64,000 nt of DNA from Pseudomonas poae (GTDB taxonomy: Bacteria; Pseudomonadota; Gammaproteobacteria; Pseudomonadales; Pseudomonadaceae): the NCBI GenBank assembly GCA_028869255.1, contig CP110972.1:4035001-4099000 (forward strand). The letters are read 5' to 3'. The notes below the pieces were generated by a model, which worked only from the letters and a program-made list of their open reading frames with translations, searched no databases and was not told the origin of the DNA. Each line of letters begins with the position of its first letter. Position 1 is the stretch's first letter. A program made the position numbers and the translations under genes. Positions 59,236 to 64,000 of the stretch are shown in pieces.

Positions 59236-59935
59236 GCCTGCGCCTCCAACGGCGTGTCATCGCCACCCAGTTTGATGAATTCGGCGTGATCAACCGCTTC
59301 GAAACGCACCGTGTCGCCCGGTTGCATCAGGCTGTAACCGTCGCGCTCGCGGTCGAAGAGTTTGGCCGGGGTACGGCCGATCAGGTTCCAGCCGCCCGGC
59401 GACACCACCGGGTACGCGGCCGTTTGCCGTTCGGCAAGGCCGACGCTGCCGGCCGCCACGCGTTTGCGTGGGGTCTTCAGGCGGGGGTGGCGAGGCTTTC
59501 ATCCACCAGGCCCATAAAGGCGAAACCGGGGGCGAAACCGAGGGCGAACACCTGGTAGGGGTGAGCGCTGTGACGGCGAATCACGTCGTCCACGGCCAAG
59601 CCGCTGCGCTGGCTGAGCAAGCTCAATTCAGGGCCGACGCTCAGGTCGTACCACACGGGCAGCACATGGCATTGGCCGCCGCCCTGGGCCTGGGGTTGCA
59701 GGTCGGTGAGGGCCTGGTCGATCAGTTCGCGGGCTTGGGCCGGGTTCAACGCAGTGAGGTCGTAATGCACCATCAAGGTGGTGTAGGACGGCACCAGGTC
59801 CACCAGCGCCGCGCCAAAACCGCTGCGCAAACGCTGGGTAGCGGCGAGCATCCACGGCATATTCGCTTCGGCGATCACCTCAAACAGACGCACCATCAAA
59901 CAGTCGATGGCAACCACTTCAATCCGTGGTTTCAT
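59232..59935 (-). pseudogene. pxpB: 5-oxoprolinase subunit B, frameshifted as read
   Basis: KipI-family subunit; the start is [18 protein letters not shown] at 59935, overlapping pxpA by 4 bases. The frame breaks after GFAFMGLVDESLATP near 59481-59490, and the C-terminal piece (AAGSVGLAERQTAAYP to the stop at 59232) is in another frame. Restoring one base (ACCCCGCGC for ACCCCCGC on the minus strand) gives LATPRLKTPRKRVAAG and about 234 residues, the family length. Otherwise intact, so a sequencing deletion is likely. Confidence 0.88.
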
Positions 59936-60672
59936 GCTGGCCTCAACGCCTCGCGGATGCGCTGCACCGCGGCGATCGAGCTGGCATTGTCGCCATGCAC
60001 GCACAGGGTATTGGCCTGCAGGACCAGCGGGCTGCCGTCGCTGGCGGTCAGCGCGTGGCCACGCGAAAGGGTCAGGGCTTGCTGCACGATGGTCTCGGGA
60101 TCATGGTGCACCGCACCCGGCAACTGGCGCGAAACCAGATGCCCCTTGGGGTCATAGGCACGGTCGGCGAAGGCTTCAAACCAGAGGGTTACGCCGTATT
60201 CGTCGCCCAGGGCCTGCGCTGCGCTGTTGTCGCGGGTCGCCAGCAGCATCAGCGGCAGCTCGCCGTAAGCCGCCACGGCCCGGATCACTGCGCGCAGTTG
60301 TGCGGGGTTGGCCATCATGTCGTTGTACATCGCGCCATGGGGTTTGACGTAGCTGACCCGCCCGCCCTGGGCGCGACAGATGCCGTCGAGGGCGCCGATC
60401 TGATAGTGCAACAGGTCCTGGATTTCCTCGGGCGTGTAGGCCATGGAACGGCGGCCGAAACCTTGCAGGTCTTGGTACGCCGGGTGCGCGCCGACCTGTA
60501 CGCCGTGCTTGAGGGCCAGGCTGACGGTCTTGCGCATGATGCTCGGGTCGCCGGCATGGAAGCCGCAGGCCACGTTGGCGCAATCAATGAACGGCATGAC
60601 CTCGGCGTCCAGACCCATGGTCCAGTTACCAAAGCTTTCGCCGATATCGCAATTGAGTAGCAGACGGCTCAC
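59932..60672 (-). CDS. pxpA: 5-oxoprolinase subunit A (LamB/YcsF family)
   Basis: 246 residues. LamB/YcsF fold: [52 protein letters not shown] and [12 protein letters not shown]. First gene of pxpABC, which are joined by 4-base overlaps. Degrades the damaged metabolite 5-oxoproline. A LysR regulator gene is divergent 175 bases upstream. Confidence 0.94.
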   Translation of the reverse strand: MSRLLLNCDIGESFGNWTMGLDAEVMPFIDCANVACGFHAGDPSIMRKTVSLALKHGVQVGAHPAYQDLQGFGRRSMAYTPEEIQDLLHYQIGALDGICRAQGGRVSYVKPHGAMYNDMMANPAQLRAVIRAVAAYGELPLMLLATRDNSAAQALGDEYGVTLWFEAFADRAYDPKGHLVSRQLPGAVHHDPETIVQQALTLSRGHALTASDGSPLVLQANTLCVHGDNASSIAAVQRIREALRPA

Positions 60673-60847
60673 GGTGGGCGCTCCTGTAGGCTTTGTTTTT
60701 TTGTAGTGTGGGATTTTTTACGCAGAACTCGCAACTTGTCCTGACACCCCAACGACGCTTATCGTGGAATAGCTCGATTTTTGGCGCTGGCCCGGTACGG
60801 CGTCCAACTAATAAAAACCGATCCATGCATAAGAAAAAGTTGATCCC

Positions 60848-61768
60848 ATGAATTTGAAGTTCCTCGAAACCTTCGTCTGGGTGGCCAAGCTCAAGAGCTT
60901 TCGCCTGACCGCCGAGAAACTGTTCACCACCCAGGCCTCGATCTCCAGCCGCATCGCGGTGCTTGAAAGCGAGTTGGGGGTGAAGCTGTTTCTGCGTGAT
61001 TCACGGGGCGTGAGCCTGACGCCGGAAGGCCTCAAGGTGCTCGATTATGCTGAGCAGATGATGGTGACCATGCAGGGGTTGAAGCAATCCCTGGAGACCA
61101 CCAGCAGCAAGGTCGGGCGCATTCGTATCGGCGCGATGGACACCGTTATCCATACCTGGCTCAGCCCATTGGTGGCGGAACTGATGGACCATTTCCCGCT
61201 GGTAGAAATCGAGTTGGTCGCCGATACCGCACTGAACCTCAGCGATCAGCTGCAAAAAGGCTTCCTCGACCTGATCCTGCAAACCGACCTGCTGCGCCTC
61301 GAAACCGTGCGCAGCCTGGAACTGGCCAGCCACCCCATGGCGTGGATCGTCGCCAGCCAGTCGATCTACAACCGCGACTATGCCTCCCTCGCCGAGCTGG
61401 CCCAGGAGCGCATCATTACTTACTCGAAAAACTCCCACCCGCACCAGGACGTGCTGAGCCTGATGCAGGCCAACGGCGTGGCCGCGCCACGCATGAACTG
61501 TGTGAATTCGGTGTCGGCGATTACCCGCTTGCTGCGCGACGGGTTCGGGGTGGGCGCGCTGCCACCAGTGCTGGTCATCGAAGAACTGGCGCGTGGCGAG
61601 TTGGTGATGCTGCCGATGGCGCAGAAACTGCCGAACTTGCAGGTGGTGGTGTCGTGGCGCGTGGGGGTGGAATTGGTGGAGGAGATAGTCGGGCTGTGCC
61701 AGAAGGTGGTGGCGCGGTATGCCGAAGAGGTCGGTGAGGAGCGAATGGTGCTGACAAAATCGGGTTAA
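60848..61768 (+). CDS. LysR-family transcriptional regulator
   Basis: 306 residues. N-terminal helix-turn-helix (FLETFVWVAKLKSFRLTAEKLFTTQASISSRI) and LysR effector domain (VGRIRIGAMDTVIHTWLSPLVAEL). It diverges from pxpABC, so control of that operon is the natural hypothesis, but the effector is not shown by sequence. Confidence 0.9.
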   Translation: MNLKFLETFVWVAKLKSFRLTAEKLFTTQASISSRIAVLESELGVKLFLRDSRGVSLTPEGLKVLDYAEQMMVTMQGLKQSLETTSSKVGRIRIGAMDTVIHTWLSPLVAELMDHFPLVEIELVADTALNLSDQLQKGFLDLILQTDLLRLETVRSLELASHPMAWIVASQSIYNRDYASLAELAQERIITYSKNSHPHQDVLSLMQANGVAAPRMNCVNSVSAITRLLRDGFGVGALPPVLVIEELARGELVMLPMAQKLPNLQVVVSWRVGVELVEEIVGLCQKVVARYAEEVGEERMVLTKSG

Positions 61769-61772
61769 ACCT

Positions 61773-61859
61773 GTGGGAGCTGGATTGCCTGCGATAGCGG
61801 TGCATCAGTGGCAACTGTGCAAGCTGACTCACCGCTATCGCAGGCAAGCCAGCTCGCAC
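61773..61859. repeat. REP inverted pair, GCCTGCGAT family, with substitutions
   Basis: GTGGGAGCTGGATTGCCTGC and CAGGCAAGCCAGCTCGCAC: one mismatch in each arm relative to the family. Confidence 0.88.
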
Positions 61860-61862
61860 ATT

Positions 61863-62405
61863 TTAGAGGCCCTTCAGGTCTCGCTCTTCAATCGGCCGGC
61901 TCTGGCGCAAGCGCTTGCCGCCGAGCACCACCCAGTCGATCAGCCGGAACAGGCACTCGATGCCGAACGACAACAGCATCGCCCCGCCCAGGCCCCAGCC
62001 CATGGCCTCGGGGGTCAGCAGGATCTGGTAGCTGTAGCCATTCCAGGTCTCCAGGCGGATATCCGGGTCGGCCGCCACGGCCACTTGCAGGGCGCGGATG
62101 TACCAAGGGCCTTGCATGGCCTGGAATTGTTTATCCAATGCCACCTGGCGATCGAGCATGGCGCCCAGGCTGTTGGCGTCGCTCTGGAATACCGGGTCGT
62201 CGCTGGCGCGGTAATGGGCGACCAGCGCCTGCAAGTCACCCTTGAAGAACTGCTGCGCAGTCGATTCAAACCCGCGCAAGCCGGTCTGGGCTTCGATCAG
62301 GTGGGCTTCAACGCGCTTGGCGTAGTCATTGATAAACCCCGGCACTTGCACACCGACCAACAAGCCAATGGCAAACAGCACCAACCGCAGATAACTGAGC
62401 AACAT
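61863..62405 (-). CDS. DUF2937 membrane protein
   Basis: 180 residues from MLLSYLRLVLFAIG with AAGGAT upstream. TM segments at both ends (LRLVLFAIGLLVGVQVPGFI; GWGLGGAMLLSFGIECLFRLI) around a helical periplasmic region, the DUF2937 layout. Function unknown. It follows the amidotransferase gene by 11 bases, so the two are probably cotranscribed. Confidence 0.85.
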   Translation of the reverse strand: MLLSYLRLVLFAIGLLVGVQVPGFINDYAKRVEAHLIEAQTGLRGFESTAQQFFKGDLQALVAHYRASDDPVFQSDANSLGAMLDRQVALDKQFQAMQGPWYIRALQVAVAADPDIRLETWNGYSYQILLTPEAMGWGLGGAMLLSFGIECLFRLIDWVVLGGKRLRQSRPIEERDLKGL

Positions 62406-62416
62406 GGTCACTATCC

Positions 62417-63193
62417 TTACTCGGTAACGCCCTGGCTGACGCATTCACCGCGTCGCCACAGGCTCCATTGGCCCGGTTCGTAGCGGGTCCAGTTTTCGTT
62501 GTCGGTCAACGGTTCGGTAGCGATCACCGTCACCACATCATTGGGCGTAGTTTCGGCCTGAAAATCGACGATCACGTCGACATCTTTCAGGCGTGCCGGG
62601 CCAAACGGTGCGCGCCGGGTAATCTGCGCCAACTTGGTCGAACAGTAGCAAAACAGCCAGTCGCCATCGCTGAGCAGGCAGTTGAACACGCCCTTGCTGC
62701 GGTATTCGGCGCAGGCGGCGATCAGGTCCGGCAGCATCTGCTCGATGTCCACCGGCTCCGGGAAGGCTTCGCGCACACGGTTGAGCAGGTCACAGAACGC
62801 CGCTTCACTGTCGGTATCGCCCACCGGCCGGTAGAAGGTGGCGCGGGGGTGGAAGTCCGCCAACTGGCCATTATGGGCAAAACACCAGTTGCGGCCCCAC
62901 AGTTCGCGTACGAACGGGTGGGTATTGGCCAGGCTCACCTTGCCCACATTGGCCTGGCGGATATGGCCGATCACCACTTCACTTTTGATCGGGTAGCGCT
63001 GCACCAGCAGGGCGACTTCCGACTCACTGCTGGCGGCCGGGTCCTGAAACAGGCGCAGGCCGCGGCCCTCGTAGAAGGCGATCCCCCAACCGTCGCGGTG
63101 GGGGCCGGTACGCCCACCGCGCTGCATCAGCCCGGTAAAGCTGAACACGATATCGGTGGGGACGTTGGCACTCATGCCCAATAATTCACACAT
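62417..63193 (-). CDS. Class II glutamine amidotransferase (YafJ type)
   Basis: 258 residues. The catalytic N-terminal Cys is residue 2 ([14 protein letters not shown]), exposed after Met removal. Ntn-hydrolase glutaminase domain with [37 protein letters not shown] and WCFAHNGQL. No synthetase domain is present, as in E. coli YafJ, so its acceptor is unknown. Confidence 0.92.
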   Translation of the reverse strand: MCELLGMSANVPTDIVFSFTGLMQRGGRTGPHRDGWGIAFYEGRGLRLFQDPAASSESEVALLVQRYPIKSEVVIGHIRQANVGKVSLANTHPFVRELWGRNWCFAHNGQLADFHPRATFYRPVGDTDSEAAFCDLLNRVREAFPEPVDIEQMLPDLIAACAEYRSKGVFNCLLSDGDWLFCYCSTKLAQITRRAPFGPARLKDVDVIVDFQAETTPNDVVTVIATEPLTDNENWTRYEPGQWSLWRRGECVSQGVTE

Positions 63194-63223
63194 GCCAGGG
63201 CTCTCGCTGCAGGGCGGACAACG

Positions 63224-63682
63224 TTAAAGGCGCGGTTCGACCCGCATACCGCTCACAGGCGCGGGACGGCGGTAAAGCTCATCGTCCTCATCCTGCGGCT
63301 CGGCCGCCAGGGCCGCATCAACCGCAGCCTTGCGCTCACGGCGGGCGTTGGCGGCACGTTCGATGGGCCAGCGGATCAGCACGATCACCAGGTACACACC
63401 AAACGCGATCATGGTGTACATAAACAGATCGGAGATGGCCCGCCAGGCGTTATTGCCGACCTTGAGCACCAGGTCCAGCGCGGTGATGGCCACGGCGGGT
63501 GCGAATTGAGTCTTGACCGGATCAACGATGGTCGGGCTGAACAGCAGCACCGCCATCAGCAATTGCAGCGGCTCGCGCAACCAGCGCCAGATCCAGCGGG
63601 TCATGCGCCACCACACCAACAAGCAGCCCAAAGCGGCGAAGGCGTAAAGGCCCCAAGCGGTCAGATAATCGTTCTCGGTCAT
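63224..63682 (-). CDS. Small membrane protein, function unknown
   Basis: 152 residues from MTENDYLTAWGLYAFAALG, with GGACA 5 bases before; an ATG at 63691 would add three residues. About three TM segments (LYAFAALGCLLVWWRM; LLMAVLLFSPTIV; MYTMIAFGVYLVIVLIRW) and a charged cytoplasmic tail (RRERKAAVDAALAAEPQDEDD). No recognised family. Confidence 0.75.
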   Translation of the reverse strand: MTENDYLTAWGLYAFAALGCLLVWWRMTRWIWRWLREPLQLLMAVLLFSPTIVDPVKTQFAPAVAITALDLVLKVGNNAWRAISDLFMYTMIAFGVYLVIVLIRWPIERAANARRERKAAVDAALAAEPQDEDDELYRRPAPVSGMRVEPRL

Positions 63683-63781
63683 GGTGTCCATGGCAAGGTA
63701 GGCAAACAGGCGGCTATGATAACGGCTTTTGCGTGTCGCGGCTGCAATGCCTGCCACCGTCCGCCAGACAGAGAGTGATCC

Positions 63782-64000
63782 ATGCCGTCATCTAACGCCC
63801 CGATTGCCCGCAAAGCGCCAGGCCAGGACCCGTACGCCTGGCTGCAAGAGCGTGACAGCACTGAAGTCCTCGATTACCTCAAGGCCGAAAACGCCTGGCA
63901 GGAAGCCCAACTGGCCGACCAGCAGGCGCTGCGCGAAACCTTGTTCGAAGAGATCAAGGGCCGCATCCTCGAAACCGACCTGTCCCTGCCCTCCCCGTGG
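63782..64000 (+). CDS. S9-family prolyl oligopeptidase (oligopeptidase B-like), 3'-truncated by window edge
   Basis: The first 73 residues only. After a short variable start (MPSSNAPIARKAPGQ) comes DPYAWLQERDSTEVLDYL and KAENAWQEAQL, the N-terminal pattern of PtrB/prolyl oligopeptidases, followed by LRETLFEEIKGRI. The frame is open to the last base. Divergent from the membrane protein gene. Confidence 0.8.
   Translation, partial: MPSSNAPIARKAPGQDPYAWLQERDSTEVLDYLKAENAWQEAQLADQQALRETLFEEIKGRILETDLSLPSPW

Overview
The window is a stretch of core chromosome from a Pseudomonas, most likely of the P. fluorescens group. The evidence is the GC-rich coding sequence, the gene neighbourhoods (tal-rssC-rssB-PilZ-mlaA, lolCDE, psrA-lexA-sulA-topA, fadBA) and the dense interspersed REP elements typical of that group. 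I see no prophage, insertion sequence, integrase, tRNA, rRNA, CRISPR array or toxin island, and no obvious undescribed multi-gene system.

Layout. 1-10 kb: end of dusA, transaldolase, a stress-response partner-switching pair (rssB/rssC), a PilZ protein, mlaA, a broken HAD-like gene behind a Pho-box-like site, a DUF4404 gene, queF, and a copper module (cupredoxin against copRS, with a CopR-type box between them). 10-19 kb: lolCDE lipoprotein export, a second PilZ protein, a glycerophosphodiesterase, soluble transhydrogenase sthA, a chalcone-isomerase-like exported protein and a long GAPDH. 19-30 kb: mfd, csiV-like gene, SNF2/SWIM helicase, nagZ, psrA with an operator pair, lexA-sulA with two SOS boxes, two small conserved genes. 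30-45 kb: topA, DUF1653 gene, fadBA, a non-coding stretch ending in a strong terminator (candidate small RNA), a small membrane protein gene, uspA, uup, slt, an MsbA-like exporter, a small conserved gene. 45-64 kb: pdxB, a MATE exporter, tusA, rlmM, acnA, an lpxO-like hydroxylase, cysK, a DUF748 gene, a MoxR/VWA pair, pxpABC with a flanking LysR gene, DUF2937, a class II amidotransferase, a membrane protein, and the start of an S9 peptidase.

Genes that act together: lolCDE (outer-membrane lipoprotein release) with mlaA, nagZ, slt and the lpxO-like gene (envelope upkeep); lexA-sulA, mfd and topA (DNA damage and topology); psrA with fadBA (fatty-acid sensing and beta-oxidation); pxpABC (5-oxoproline hydrolysis); rssBC and two PilZ proteins (stress and cyclic-di-GMP signalling).

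Most notable irregularity: four conserved genes (HAD-like, mfd, acnA, pxpB) are each broken by what looks like one missing base, two in homopolymers and two in a GCGC context. This pattern fits sequencing or assembly indels better than biology, but each needs checking. The other notable items are regulatory: a Pho-box-like site, a CopR box, overlapping PsrA palindromes, tandem LexA boxes, an intrinsic terminator inside the lolCDE operon, and a candidate structured RNA upstream of fadB. Statements about other species come from memory, not from searches.
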